32,620 nucleotides of DNA from positions 1 to 32,620 of the forward strand of contig NZ_JAPLET010000027.1 of NCBI RefSeq assembly GCF_026391055.1, in the 5' to 3' direction. Shown one piece after another: positions 24,537 to 32,619 of this stretch. Position 1 is the stretch's first letter, and each line of letters begins with the position of its first letter. The notes below the pieces were generated by a model. It saw only the letters and a program-made list of their open reading frames with translations, was not told the origin of the DNA and did no database searches. The stretch comes from Spirosoma sp. GTDB taxonomy: Bacteria > Bacteroidota > Bacteroidia > Cytophagales > Spirosomataceae. The translations under genes and the position numbers were made by a program.

Positions 24537-27029
24537 ATGCGTCAACTTCCGCTTACTGAACCGGTCGAGAAAGCCCTGCATATTGCCCGCGCTTTGGCTC
24601 GTGAATACCATAATGAGCAGCTTACTGCGGCCCATTTATTGCGCGCAGTTCTCCACGATGACGTAGGCGGCAGTGCGCTTCTGAGAGCCCTGGATCAGGA
24701 TGTGGCTTATATTTTCGATTGGGCCGATGTCTGGATCGAAGAACAGCCCCGCTCAGCACTGGCTATTACGGAGCCGTTACAGGACGAATCGGTAGAACGT
24801 GTCCTGAACGAAGCAGATTTCTTTCGCGTCAAACTGGGGCTCGATTACGTTGAGCTTATCTGCGTTCTGACGGCCCTCACCAAGCCGGGTGTCGGGTTTA
24901 CGGCCGAACAGCTCCGCTCGTTTCCGTTGCAGGAGCGTGATTTGCTGGATCGTTTTCTGCGTGACTTGTCGGCCCCCCGCGCTACCGATAAAACAAGCTC
25001 GAATGGCAACGGGCAGGCTGCTTTGCCGGGCCTAAGCCTCAAAACAAAGGGTCAGTTTCCGTATTGCATCGATAAAACAGCGCAGGCACGGGCTAAAAAG
25101 CTGGACCCCGTTGTCGGCCGTAAGCAGGAGGTTCGAACGATGCTCGAAATTCTGGGTCGGCGCAGCAAGCCTAACGTCATGGTGGTGGGCGACCCCGGCG
25201 TGGGTAAATCTGCACTGCTCGACGGGCTTGCACAACTGATTGTTGATGGACAGGTGCCCGCCCGGATGAAAAATGCCATTTTGCTCGAACTCGACTCCGG
25301 TGCGCTGCTGGCGGGCGCTTCGTACAAAGGTGAAGTAGAAGACCGCCTTAAATCGGTTCTGAAAGAAGTCCGGCAACAGGAAATGTGTATTCTTTTCATT
25401 GATGAGATTCACACCCTGCTCGACCCGAAAGGTTCTGCCGGTAATGGTATCGCTAATTTGCTGAAACCCGAGCTGGCCCGTGGCGAACTGACTGTGGTAG
25501 GGGCTACTACGCTCGAAGAATACCGGAAGCTAATAGAACCTGACCAGGCACTGAGCCGACGGTTCGAACTGCTCAACGTGACCGAGCCAACCGAACAGGT
25601 AGCCGAACGCATGATTCGGGGACTGATTCCCGTTTACGAGCAGCACCACAAGCTGGAAATCCAGCCCGATGTGGTTGCCGCCTGCATTCGTCTGGCGCGC
25701 CGGTACAGTAAGGAACGCCGGTTGCCCGATTCTGCGCTCGATCTGCTGGACCGTACAATGGCCGCTATCAGGATTGCAATTGAAACGTCGGACACGGAAC
25801 TAACGCAACTCGAAAGAGCGGTTAAGGAGCTAAGTCAAAGCGATTTGCCGCCGGGCGAGGCACTGGACGAATACCGATGGGTCGACACGCAGCTTCACCA
25901 CCAGATCAGCCCTGTTCTTCTGGGAAACTGGGAGGATACCATCAACCCGCTCGAACTCGAAACGCCCGTTGCTTACCACGACTACATTATGGCCAAGCTC
26001 AGACGGTTTCGGGAGTTGGCCGGTCAGCAGGTACCGGTTGTTACGGCCAATGATCTGGTGGCGGTAGTGGCTCACAAAACGGGTATCCCCATGGGTAAGG
26101 TACAGGGCCAGGAGAAAGAACGACTGCTGTCGATGGAGAGCTTCCTGCAACGGCGGGTCGTTGGCCAGAACCACGCCCTGCGCGCGTTGTCGGATGCTAT
26201 TCTGGAGTCGCGCAGTGGCTTGCAGCGGGCCGGTCAGCCCATTGGCTCCTTCTTTCTGCTGGGTCCTACCGGAACGGGAAAAACGGAACTGTCGAAGTCG
26301 CTGGCCGACTTTTTGTTCAACGATGAGCGAGCCCTGATCCGGTTCGACATGTCGGAATTTAAGGAAGAACATTCGGCGGCTTTACTCTACGGAGCCCCTC
26401 CGGGTTACGTTGGGTATGAAGAAGGGGGTTTGCTGGTCAACAAAATTCGGAAGCAGCCGTATTCCGTTGTGTTGTTCGATGAGATCGAGAAAGCGCACGG
26501 CTCTGTTTTCGACGTTTTTCTCCAGATCATGGACGAAGGGCGGCTGCACGACAAACTCGGTAAGGAAGGCGACTTCACAAATGCACTGCTCATTTTCACA
26601 TCCAACATCAGCAGCGAATGGATCACTAATGAGTTTCAGGCCGGTCGGATGCCAACGTCTCAGCAGTTGATGACCCGCATGACCGGCCAGTTTCGACCCG
26701 AATTTCTGGCCCGGATTACGGAAATCATCCCGTTCTCGCCCATCCAGGAAGAAAACGTGGTACGGATTTTCGAGATTCAGCTCGCTCATCTACAGAAAAG
26801 CCTTGTTCAGCAGGGCGTTACGCTGACATTGACCAAAGAGGCAAACCGGCAGCTTGCCTTACAGGGTTTTTCGCCCCATTACGGTGCCCGGCCTCTGGCG
26901 GGGATCATCCGAAATCAGTTGCGCAGGCCGATTTCCCGGCTGCTCATTTCAGGGCAATTACAGAAAGGGCAGTCGCTGAACCTTGACTGGAACGAGCAAA
27001 CGAGTGAATTAATCTGGCAGATCGGGTAG
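24537..27029 (+). CDS. clpV: T6SS sheath-disassembly ATPase ClpV (TssH)
   Basis: This 830-aa class I Clp/Hsp100 AAA+ ATPase extracts and recycles contracted TssB/TssC sheath. The N domain (residues ~1-150) starts with the A-L-H-I-A-R-A-L-A and L-T-A-A-H-L-L-R-A-V motifs. AAA1 has Walker A GDPGVGKS at 218-225 and Walker B I-L-F-I-D-E at about 285-290. AAA2 has Walker A GPTGTGKT at 576-583 and Walker B V-V-L-F-D-E at 644-649. Both ATP sites look intact. The middle domain is short, as in ClpV rather than ClpB. Position right before tssB and tssC confirms the role. The protein is slightly shorter than proteobacterial ClpV (~870 aa). Confidence 0.95.
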   Translation: MRQLPLTEPVEKALHIARALAREYHNEQLTAAHLLRAVLHDDVGGSALLRALDQDVAYIFDWADVWIEEQPRSALAITEPLQDESVERVLNEADFFRVKLGLDYVELICVLTALTKPGVGFTAEQLRSFPLQERDLLDRFLRDLSAPRATDKTSSNGNGQAALPGLSLKTKGQFPYCIDKTAQARAKKLDPVVGRKQEVRTMLEILGRRSKPNVMVVGDPGVGKSALLDGLAQLIVDGQVPARMKNAILLELDSGALLAGASYKGEVEDRLKSVLKEVRQQEMCILFIDEIHTLLDPKGSAGNGIANLLKPELARGELTVVGATTLEEYRKLIEPDQALSRRFELLNVTEPTEQVAERMIRGLIPVYEQHHKLEIQPDVVAACIRLARRYSKERRLPDSALDLLDRTMAAIRIAIETSDTELTQLERAVKELSQSDLPPGEALDEYRWVDTQLHHQISPVLLGNWEDTINPLELETPVAYHDYIMAKLRRFRELAGQQVPVVTANDLVAVVAHKTGIPMGKVQGQEKERLLSMESFLQRRVVGQNHALRALSDAILESRSGLQRAGQPIGSFFLLGPTGTGKTELSKSLADFLFNDERALIRFDMSEFKEEHSAALLYGAPPGYVGYEEGGLLVNKIRKQPYSVVLFDEIEKAHGSVFDVFLQIMDEGRLHDKLGKEGDFTNALLIFTSNISSEWITNEFQAGRMPTSQQLMTRMTGQFRPEFLARITEIIPFSPIQEENVVRIFEIQLAHLQKSLVQQGVTLTLTKEANRQLALQGFSPHYGARPLAGIIRNQLRRPISRLLISGQLQKGQSLNLDWNEQTSELIWQIG

Positions 27030-27136
27030 GCGAATTGGGTAACTTTTCGGGACAAAAGCGGACTATGATCAAATTCGGGCTGGTGCTGAACGTCGTAAAA
27101 AAACATACCAGTTGTTTGAAACTGCCCTTTTCCCAC

Positions 27137-27167
27137 CTTGCGGCCACTAGTCTTATTGATAGATTTG
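27137..27167 (+). promoter_or_regulatory. Candidate promoter for tssB/tssC
   Basis: CTTG (27137-27140) and TAGATTTG (27160-27167) are separated by 19 bp. This fits the Bacteroidota housekeeping sigma pattern of TTG/TTTG at -33 and TAnnTTTG at -7. The start would be near 27174, about 22 nt before the tssB ATG at 27196. It lies in the 166-bp gap after clpV, the largest gap in the plus-strand run, so an extra promoter for the abundant sheath subunits makes sense. Confidence 0.5.
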
Positions 27168-27195
27168 GTAAATACTATGGTTCGTCAGAATACGC

Positions 27196-27654
27196 ATGTT
27201 TGACTTCGAAATTGGCGGTAGTGAGGCCAGACCCCGGGCATTAGAAGAAATCAGCAACATCCCTTCGAACCGGACGTTGCTGGTGCTGAAACTTACCCAG
27301 AAGAACCCCGTAAGGCCGGAGACGCTCTACGGCCTGAACACGGTCGACGCCGTGTTCAATAACTTCAGGCCTGAGGTGGAGGTGGAAATGGAGTCGCCTG
27401 AGGGTATGCCCATAAAAGAAATCATCCGGTTTCGGCGAATAGCCGATTTCCGGGTCAAGGAGCTGGTAGCCCAGAGCCCGCTCCTGCAAGCGCTGGATAC
27501 GCAGTATCAGGAATACACGCAAATTGGCCGCCGACTAAAGGGACACGCGTTGTTGCGAACTATGTTGAGTAATGCCGAAACGAAAGCCATCCTGCTAAAA
27601 ACGTTACAGGCTGCGGCCGATGAGCTGACTAAAACGGGCAAAGCCGGTCAATGA
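27196..27654 (+). CDS. tssB: T6SS contractile sheath small subunit TssB
   Basis: This 152-aa protein pairs with TssC to build the contractile sheath around the Hcp tube. Family features include the early L-V-L-K-L-T-Q strand, the R-P-E-V-E-V-E-M region and the F-R-R-I-A-D-F-R-V-K-E-L motif (residues ~76-87), corresponding to the F-x-x-x-x-D-F-x-P motif of TssB. These are followed by C-terminal helices. Length is close to the usual 150-170 aa. It starts after a candidate promoter and is followed by tssC after 132 bp. That gap has no clear promoter or terminator that I can support. Confidence 0.85.
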   Translation: MFDFEIGGSEARPRALEEISNIPSNRTLLVLKLTQKNPVRPETLYGLNTVDAVFNNFRPEVEVEMESPEGMPIKEIIRFRRIADFRVKELVAQSPLLQALDTQYQEYTQIGRRLKGHALLRTMLSNAETKAILLKTLQAAADELTKTGKAGQ

Positions 27655-27786
27655 GCGGCCTCTATTCGGATTAGGAATTGTCAGTACGCTATTCGTTGCT
27701 GATCTGTAGATCAATCACTTACTAACCAGTACCCTAATAACTTTTGCATACCTGCATAAGAACGTGGTAATCTATTTCTTTGATCA

Positions 27787-29160
27787 ATGGCAAGTGAATC
27801 AACTGTTCCCCCAACAAGACCGAATTCGGGGCATTCTGCTGCGGTTAACCCGCGAGCGTCACTTTCCGATATCATCTCTTTGCTGACTGATCATGGATTT
27901 GAATTTGTTGAAAGCTTACTGGATGGCTCGCTAAGCGGGAGTCTGGACTTTTCCAACCGTACGACCAATTTTTTGAGGAGGCCGGTTAAAGAAAAAGAAC
28001 GGGCCACCTTGCAGGAGAAGCTGAAGGCCTGGATTGCGGTGCTGAGTGCGTCTGACAGTCTGGACAACATGCTCACCATTGCCGATCAAAAAGCAGCACA
28101 GTCCGAAGAAAGTCTGCGTAAAAATCTGCTGACCACTCTGGAGGCCACGCGCGAGCTTGAGACCAACTACCGGGCGCTTTCGCTTTTTTATACCAATACC
28201 GAAACGGCCAGAATTCCTAATATCTCGGTGGTAAATGCTGGTCTGGATCAAGTGTGTGATTTGGAAAATGCACATTTTACTGAGCACATTGCCAATGAGT
28301 TAAAGCAGAATTACGACCGCCTTGACCTTCGGGATAATTACTCCCTTCTGGTAATACCCGGTTTTATGCGGTCGAACGTTGTGCTGGAGAAATGGGCTAA
28401 AATTGCTCATGCCAACAAGGTCATGCTCTTCACCGACTTTGCGGATCTGGACGGCCCCGACGATGTGCTTGATCTACTAAGTGCCGTCAATATGCCGGGT
28501 GCGGAGTTATTTCATTCCAATGTAATCATGACCTGCAACTGGCTTGTTGGCCGGAGTAAGGTGGCCGAAGTAGGTGAAATGGATCATCTGTATGTCCCGC
28601 CGTCCGCAGCCCTTGCCGGTAAAACGTACTACACGCCAATGCCGCAGGTGTCGGCGGGGAAACGATACGGTGGCATAAGTGAGGTGCTGGGTGTCCGGTT
28701 TCGGCTTTGGAAAAACGAAGTTTCGATCATGGAGCGACTTAATCTCGTGCCCATGATCGAGGAGCATGGGCAGGTAATGGCCTACGGGAGTAAAACCCTG
28801 TTCAACGGTCCTAACATTGGTTTGCAGACCTTTACGGTTGTTCGGGTGTTCGACTACATTGTAAAAGTACTGTTCGATTTTCTGAACCGCCGGGCATTCG
28901 AAAACTGGAATACCAGCATAGAAGGTGATTTGCGACGACAGATTGCCGTATTTCTGGACAGTGTAAAAGGGTCTGATAAACTGATTGAGCAGTTTAGAAT
29001 TGTACGGCTCGAACGGGACAGCAAACAAAAGGATCGCGTTTATCTGGATATTCGACTGACACCTTATTTCCCGGCTAAAAGTTTTATAGTCCGGCTCGAC
29101 GGCCAGCGGGATGGTGAAACCGAAAGTCCAGAGTGGGCTTCCAGCTATGAACTGGCTTAA
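27787..29160 (+). CDS. tssC: T6SS contractile sheath large subunit TssC
   Basis: This 457-aa protein of the Bacteroidota TssC group (often annotated DUF5458) is the large sheath subunit. Residues ~1-120 are helical. The sheath fold follows, with Y-S-L-L-V-I-P-G-F, then V-M-L-F-T-D-F-A-D-L and later S-N-V-I-M-T-C-N-W-L-V-G-R. The C-terminal half carries R-R-A-F-E-N-W-N and the closing V-Y-L-D-I-R-L-T-P-Y-F-P-A-K-S-F beta strands typical of TssC. Length fits subtype iii. No Hcp gene follows, which is unusual since hcp is often near tssBC. Confidence 0.88.
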   Translation: MASESTVPPTRPNSGHSAAVNPRASLSDIISLLTDHGFEFVESLLDGSLSGSLDFSNRTTNFLRRPVKEKERATLQEKLKAWIAVLSASDSLDNMLTIADQKAAQSEESLRKNLLTTLEATRELETNYRALSLFYTNTETARIPNISVVNAGLDQVCDLENAHFTEHIANELKQNYDRLDLRDNYSLLVIPGFMRSNVVLEKWAKIAHANKVMLFTDFADLDGPDDVLDLLSAVNMPGAELFHSNVIMTCNWLVGRSKVAEVGEMDHLYVPPSAALAGKTYYTPMPQVSAGKRYGGISEVLGVRFRLWKNEVSIMERLNLVPMIEEHGQVMAYGSKTLFNGPNIGLQTFTVVRVFDYIVKVLFDFLNRRAFENWNTSIEGDLRRQIAVFLDSVKGSDKLIEQFRIVRLERDSKQKDRVYLDIRLTPYFPAKSFIVRLDGQRDGETESPEWASSYELA

Positions 29161-29197
29161 ACATCCTTTGGATTGATGACGAAACAATTGATTTGGC

Positions 29198-30055
29198 ATG
29201 GGTAGGCTACTGATCTTATGGATAGCACTGGGTGTGTGGGTAACCGTATCCGTTTACGTGCATCTGGCTTACATTAAACGCATAGGTTTTTCGCCAGACC
29301 CGGTTTTGCCTGCCGTTCCAATAATCGATGGCCCCCGGCTGCGTATTAAACTGCCGGGAAGTCTGTTCCATAAGGCTGAGAGTACCATGCGCCAACTCGA
29401 TAAGCCCTCGATGCTGGATACACTGGCTGCTTATCTGATCAGTCACCCGCGCCGGTTGCTGACAGTGGTTGGTTACCATACTTCGGCTGAAAACAAGCTG
29501 ACGTTGATGCCCAATTTAGGGGCAATGCGGGCCGATGTTGTCCGGCAGTATCTGGTGAACGCCGGGGTGCCGGAAGATCAGGTGCAGATTCAGGGGCAGG
29601 CGTCGGAACTGTTAAACTTCATTAAAGACTCAACAAGCGCCTTGTCTTTTTCTTTTCAGGCGATAACCATCAATGCCGACTGGCTGGCCCGGCACCAGAA
29701 ATACAGCGACCTGTTTCATCCGCTCCAATTGTATTTTCCCACGGGCAGCACGGAGCATATAGTAACGCCGGATAATGAACAGTTCGTGCGCGAAGCCATT
29801 ACGTACCTGTACAATCACCCAACGGAGCGACTCACTATTACGGGACATACAGACAGCACAGGCACTGAAGCCTTTAATCTTAAACTGTCGCGGCTACGGG
29901 CGATGGCCGTGCGCGACAAGCTTATTAAACAGGGCGCGTCGAAACGCTGGATTCAGGTAGTAGCCATGGGCGATAAACTGCCCATAGCGCCTAACAACCT
30001 GACCGAAGGCCGGGAGGCCAATCGACGCGTAACGTTACTGGTAAAAAAACGATAG
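29198..30055 (+). CDS. Membrane-anchored tandem OmpA-like protein
   Basis: This 285-aa protein has an N-terminal signal anchor (residues ~3-24) and two OmpA-like domains. The C-terminal one (~175-285) is canonical: F-P-T-G-S start, I-T-G-H-T-D-S-T-G near residues 212-220, L-S-x-x-R-A-x-A-V and E-G-R-E-A-N-R-R-V. It should bind peptidoglycan. The first (~65-145) is degenerate: L-T-V-V-G-Y-H-T-S-A-E-N-K replaces G-H-T-D and R-A-D-V-V-R-Q-Y-L replaces the R-A helix, so it may no longer bind. The gene starts 37 bp after tssC and leads a tight three-gene group (1-bp gap to the next). In T6SS-i, TagL or TssL carries the peptidoglycan anchor; this protein may do so here, which is inference. Confidence 0.8.
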   Translation: MGRLLILWIALGVWVTVSVYVHLAYIKRIGFSPDPVLPAVPIIDGPRLRIKLPGSLFHKAESTMRQLDKPSMLDTLAAYLISHPRRLLTVVGYHTSAENKLTLMPNLGAMRADVVRQYLVNAGVPEDQVQIQGQASELLNFIKDSTSALSFSFQAITINADWLARHQKYSDLFHPLQLYFPTGSTEHIVTPDNEQFVREAITYLYNHPTERLTITGHTDSTGTEAFNLKLSRLRAMAVRDKLIKQGASKRWIQVVAMGDKLPIAPNNLTEGREANRRVTLLVKKR

Positions 30056-30056
30056 C

Positions 30057-30551
30057 ATGTTTGACCTGAATCCATTTCACCTTGAAAATGCCAGTCTGCT
30101 GCACTTTCTGATGCTTCAGGGAACGGCTATACTGGCCTACCTTATCTTTCGGGAGCGTTTTAAGCAACAGCTTGGTCGCCTGAACGAGAAATGCCAGCTG
30201 CTTCAGGCCGAGCTTGACGCCCGGGAGATTATTGAACCGGAGGTTGAGGAGGTCTTCAGTTCTGCGCCGGGCCGGGATGATCTGAAAGAGATAGCGGGTG
30301 TCAATGCAAAGGTCGAGGCTATTCTGAACGGGGTTGGTATCCACACCTTTACGCAACTGGCCAATACACCCATCACAACCATTCGGCGGGTGCTGGCCGA
30401 GCATGGGCCATTGATCTATACCGATGATCCGGTGACCTGGCCAAAGCAGGCCTGGCTGGCCGCCGATGGGCGCTGGGACGAACTCAGGGGATGGCAGGAG
30501 CAAATGCGTAAGGGTGTATATACGGACTTTCAACCCACCCTTTTGTTATGA
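30057..30551 (+). CDS. Membrane protein with coiled coil and helix-hairpin-helix domain
   Basis: This 164-aa protein has one hydrophobic helix (about residues 14-31), then a charged coiled coil (~32-62). Residues ~73-120 form a helix-hairpin-helix fold, D-D-L-K-E-I-A-G-V-N-A-K-V-E-A-I-L-N followed by G-I-H-T-F-T-Q-L-A. The last part holds T-W-P-K-Q-A-W-L-A and R-W-D-E-L-R, also seen in bacterial proteins carrying this HhH type. Such HhH domains may bind nucleic acid or proteins. Here the domain would be cytoplasmic and membrane-tethered. It begins 1 bp after the OmpA-like gene and overlaps the next gene by 4 bp. I do not assign a function. Confidence 0.75.
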   Translation: MFDLNPFHLENASLLHFLMLQGTAILAYLIFRERFKQQLGRLNEKCQLLQAELDAREIIEPEVEEVFSSAPGRDDLKEIAGVNAKVEAILNGVGIHTFTQLANTPITTIRRVLAEHGPLIYTDDPVTWPKQAWLAADGRWDELRGWQEQMRKGVYTDFQPTLLL

Positions 30552-30763
30552 ATCCGCTAAATCCCTGGGTAGCTTTTGCCGAGATACTGCTGCTGTTGGT
30601 TGCTGCCTTCCTTTTAGGCTATGTTGTTGCTTACGGCCAATACAACAAACAGATACGAACGAGGAAGTCGCTGATTAGGCAGTTAAAAACAAAGCTGAAC
30701 TTACCGGATCAGACCCAGTCTAAATCGGATCAGGTGGAAGAGATTATACCCGAGACGGAATAA
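30548..30763 (+). CDS. Small single-pass membrane protein
   Basis: This 71-aa protein has one hydrophobic helix (about residues 10-30, A-E-I-L-L-L-L-V-A-A-F-L-L-G-Y-V-V-A-Y) followed by a basic then acidic tail. It overlaps the stop of the HhH gene by ATGA (30548-30551), pointing to coupled translation. No known family is recognised. Position suggests a subunit of the same envelope module as the OmpA-like and HhH proteins. Confidence 0.65.
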   Translation: MNPLNPWVAFAEILLLLVAAFLLGYVVAYGQYNKQIRTRKSLIRQLKTKLNLPDQTQSKSDQVEEIIPETE

Positions 30764-30827
30764 CAGGCTACTTTACTGACTCCCCTGCTAACTCATTGCT
30801 ACACCTTTTATACCTACAAACAGTTTC

Positions 30828-31295
30828 ATGAAAACAACGTTGGTTACCTTCCTTTTTGCCGGTGTCATTGCCCTGGTTTTTGCCACTGGTTGTAGTACCA
30901 CACCACAACCACCCAACGCTGAGCGACTCAAGCGTTCCTACACTCTGGTATCTGTAATCGAAAACGGTACTGTCGTCTATCTCGAAGGGGCTCCGTCGAA
31001 TATTAAACCCGGTTACTCACAGTTTTCCCTTGATCTGTCCGCTCCGCCCACGGTTCGATACCGGATTTCGGATGGAACGTCCGGTGCTGATTTAACAACC
31101 TTTGCCGGAACCTACCGGGTACAAAACGATAACACCCTGATACTTGAAGGGCTTAATCCTCAGCCTACCGGTACAAACGGCACCATCACGTTTACGATCT
31201 CGGACCTTATTGATGGGTCCTCCGTTACGCTTACACGTACGACATCCGATCAGAAGACGGGCAACACAATGAATGTTTACAAACTGAGAGGATAG
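30828..31295 (+). CDS. Lipocalin-like lipoprotein
   Basis: This 155-aa lipoprotein has a signal peptide ending F-A-T-G-C, with Cys22 as the likely lipidated residue. The mature part is beta-rich: Y-T-L-V-S-V, Y-S-Q-F-S-L-D-L, F-A-G-T-Y-R-V, L-I-L-E-G-L, I-T-F-T-I-S and V-T-L-T-R-T, ending in M-N-V-Y-K-L. This is the pattern of small lipocalin-like lipoproteins common in Bacteroidota. Function is unknown. It lies 64 bp after the small membrane protein and is probably an independent unit, facing a convergent glycosyltransferase gene. Confidence 0.75.
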   Translation: MKTTLVTFLFAGVIALVFATGCSTTPQPPNAERLKRSYTLVSVIENGTVVYLEGAPSNIKPGYSQFSLDLSAPPTVRYRISDGTSGADLTTFAGTYRVQNDNTLILEGLNPQPTGTNGTITFTISDLIDGSSVTLTRTTSDQKTGNTMNVYKLRG

Positions 31296-31377
31296 CAGGC
31301 CGAAGCATAGCCAGTCAAATGCGGTTGCTTGGCCATCGGAAAACGCATATTGATGGATGAACAGACTGCCGCTTATT

Positions 31378-32268
31378 CTATTTCTTACCGAACTTATTGG
31401 CAAACAGGTTTAAGTACGCAAAGCTGTACAACTGCTTTATTTTAAAATAAGTCTGCTGCTTTGGGTTGGGAGCATAAAAGCCATAAACAGCATGTAGACC
31501 AATCATCAGGACTGACTTAACGCATTTGGCTAAAAACCGTGGTCTACTTCGCTGAATCTCAATAATACGCTCACTTCGGCCCAGGTAATAGGCGTAGTCG
31601 AAAATGTACTTTTTGTTCAGCTTGTTGCCAATTTTATGGTAAACCACCAGGTCGGGGCGATACAAAATCTGGTAGCCCAAATCGCGTGCCCGATTCAGGT
31701 AGTCTACCTCTTCACCACCCATTAAATTACTACCTTTTCGACCTAGCTCAACGTTATACCAGCCGATTTTCAGGGCTGCGTTCCGGCGCATGGAATAATT
31801 GGCACCCATTAATTTTTGGGTGTAACAAGCCGAGTTTCCCAGATCGAAGACGCTCATCAGGTAATAAAACTGTTCGGGCATCCAAGCCGGAATGTCGGAT
31901 TGGTAAGGGAGCACTTTTCCACCTACTACATGGGTGTTCTGGTCACTATAAATCTGGTCGCAGATGTCCAGATAGTTTGCTTCAATATCAATGTCGTCAT
32001 CCAGGAAAATGAGCACTTCGTTCCTTGCTTCTTTTATTCCCCTGTTTCGGGCGTACGATAAGCCCTGATTCGTTTCGAGAACATACCGAACGTGCGGAAA
32101 CTGTAGAAAAGGTTTTACTATTTCGGCTGTATTATCAGTTGACTTATTATCAATAATAAGCAGCTCATATTTTGAATAATCTTTAAAGTGTAAGAGAAGC
32201 GACTCAATTGTTTCTTTCAGAAAATCAACTCGGTTATACGTACAAATAATGATGCTGTAGTGAAACAT
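31378..32268 (-). CDS. Family 2 glycosyltransferase
   Basis: This 296-aa GT-A fold glycosyltransferase begins with the classic S-I-I-I-C-T-Y-N-R and L-L-I-I-D-N-K-S-T-D-N-T motifs. It contains the metal- and nucleotide-binding F-L-D-D-D-I-D (DXD-like, residues ~89-95) and the acceptor-site motif G-G-E-E-V-D-Y near residue 190. A basic helical tail follows. It would transfer a sugar from a nucleotide-sugar donor during surface polysaccharide or glycan synthesis; donor and acceptor cannot be read from sequence. It follows the partial membrane-protein gene by 51 bp on the same strand, suggesting a polysaccharide locus beyond the window. Confidence 0.9.
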   Translation of the reverse strand: MFHYSIIICTYNRVDFLKETIESLLLHFKDYSKYELLIIDNKSTDNTAEIVKPFLQFPHVRYVLETNQGLSYARNRGIKEARNEVLIFLDDDIDIEANYLDICDQIYSDQNTHVVGGKVLPYQSDIPAWMPEQFYYLMSVFDLGNSACYTQKLMGANYSMRRNAALKIGWYNVELGRKGSNLMGGEEVDYLNRARDLGYQILYRPDLVVYHKIGNKLNKKYIFDYAYYLGRSERIIEIQRSRPRFLAKCVKSVLMIGLHAVYGFYAPNPKQQTYFKIKQLYSFAYLNLFANKFGKK

Positions 32269-32319
32269 ATACGTTTGCTTTTAAAGTTGTTCGTTACGGG
32301 TTTGGCTGACAAAATACGC

Positions 32320-32619
32320 TTAATAATCAGATAATTTTTGGGGTCTTGTTTGTAAAATATCTTCCATAAAGACAAAACGAAACGGTGAGTTGTCAGCTGC
32401 TCTGTTGTAGATGGCTTTATAGAAAAAAGCAATCATTATAAAGGCAATAACACAGCCGAATACTCGCTTTATAACTTTCTGGGATTGGGTGTTGAAGAGG
32501 AAATAAAAGAAGAAACTCATGATCACCACCCGGAAGTTGAGTAGGTAATCGTTCGTACGGGCCATAATGAAATTATCCGACACGATACGATCCAGAATAG
32601 CGCCTACAAAATAGAGGTT
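32320..32619 (-). CDS. 3' end of a polytopic membrane protein, possibly a polysaccharide polymerase (partial)
   Basis: The frame is open to the window edge, so the gene starts beyond it. About 100 C-terminal residues are visible, with two hydrophobic helices (around V-V-I-M-S-F-F-F-Y-F-L-F and G-C-V-I-A-F-I-M-I-A-F-F-Y). The end is hydrophilic and contains Y-N-R-A-A-D-N-S-P-F-R-F. A GTG at 32583 is not a likely start, because open coding continues upstream. EpsG/Wzy-like polymerases end in a similar way and often neighbour GT2 genes, so that is my best guess, with low certainty. Confidence 0.5.
   Translation of the reverse strand, partial: NLYFVGAILDRIVSDNFIMARTNDYLLNFRVVIMSFFFYFLFNTQSQKVIKRVFGCVIAFIMIAFFYKAIYNRAADNSPFRFVFMEDILQTRPQKLSDY

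Noticed and set aside
24845..26789. Long open frames on the minus strand opposite clpV
   Set aside because: They lie wholly inside a confidently identified gene, show no family features, and are typical shadows of GC-rich coding DNA.
27655..27786. A promoter for tssC with TTTG at 27743-27746
   Set aside because: No TAnnTTTG box lies at the right spacing. The nearest TATTTC is about 26 bp away.
6453..30763. Extracellular contractile injection system (eCIS) or R-type tailocin in place of a T6SS
   Set aside because: TssK, TssN, TssO, TssP, TssR and ClpV are present. eCIS lack ClpV and the membrane complex.
31296..31377. Intrinsic terminator between the lipoprotein and glycosyltransferase genes
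   Set aside because: Only a weak 5-bp inverted pair (ATGCG/CGCAT) is visible, with no U-tract.
32217..32432. Small minus-strand ORF overlapping the glycosyltransferase start
   Set aside because: It overlaps both the GT2 start and the partial membrane protein in another frame and has no recognisable features.
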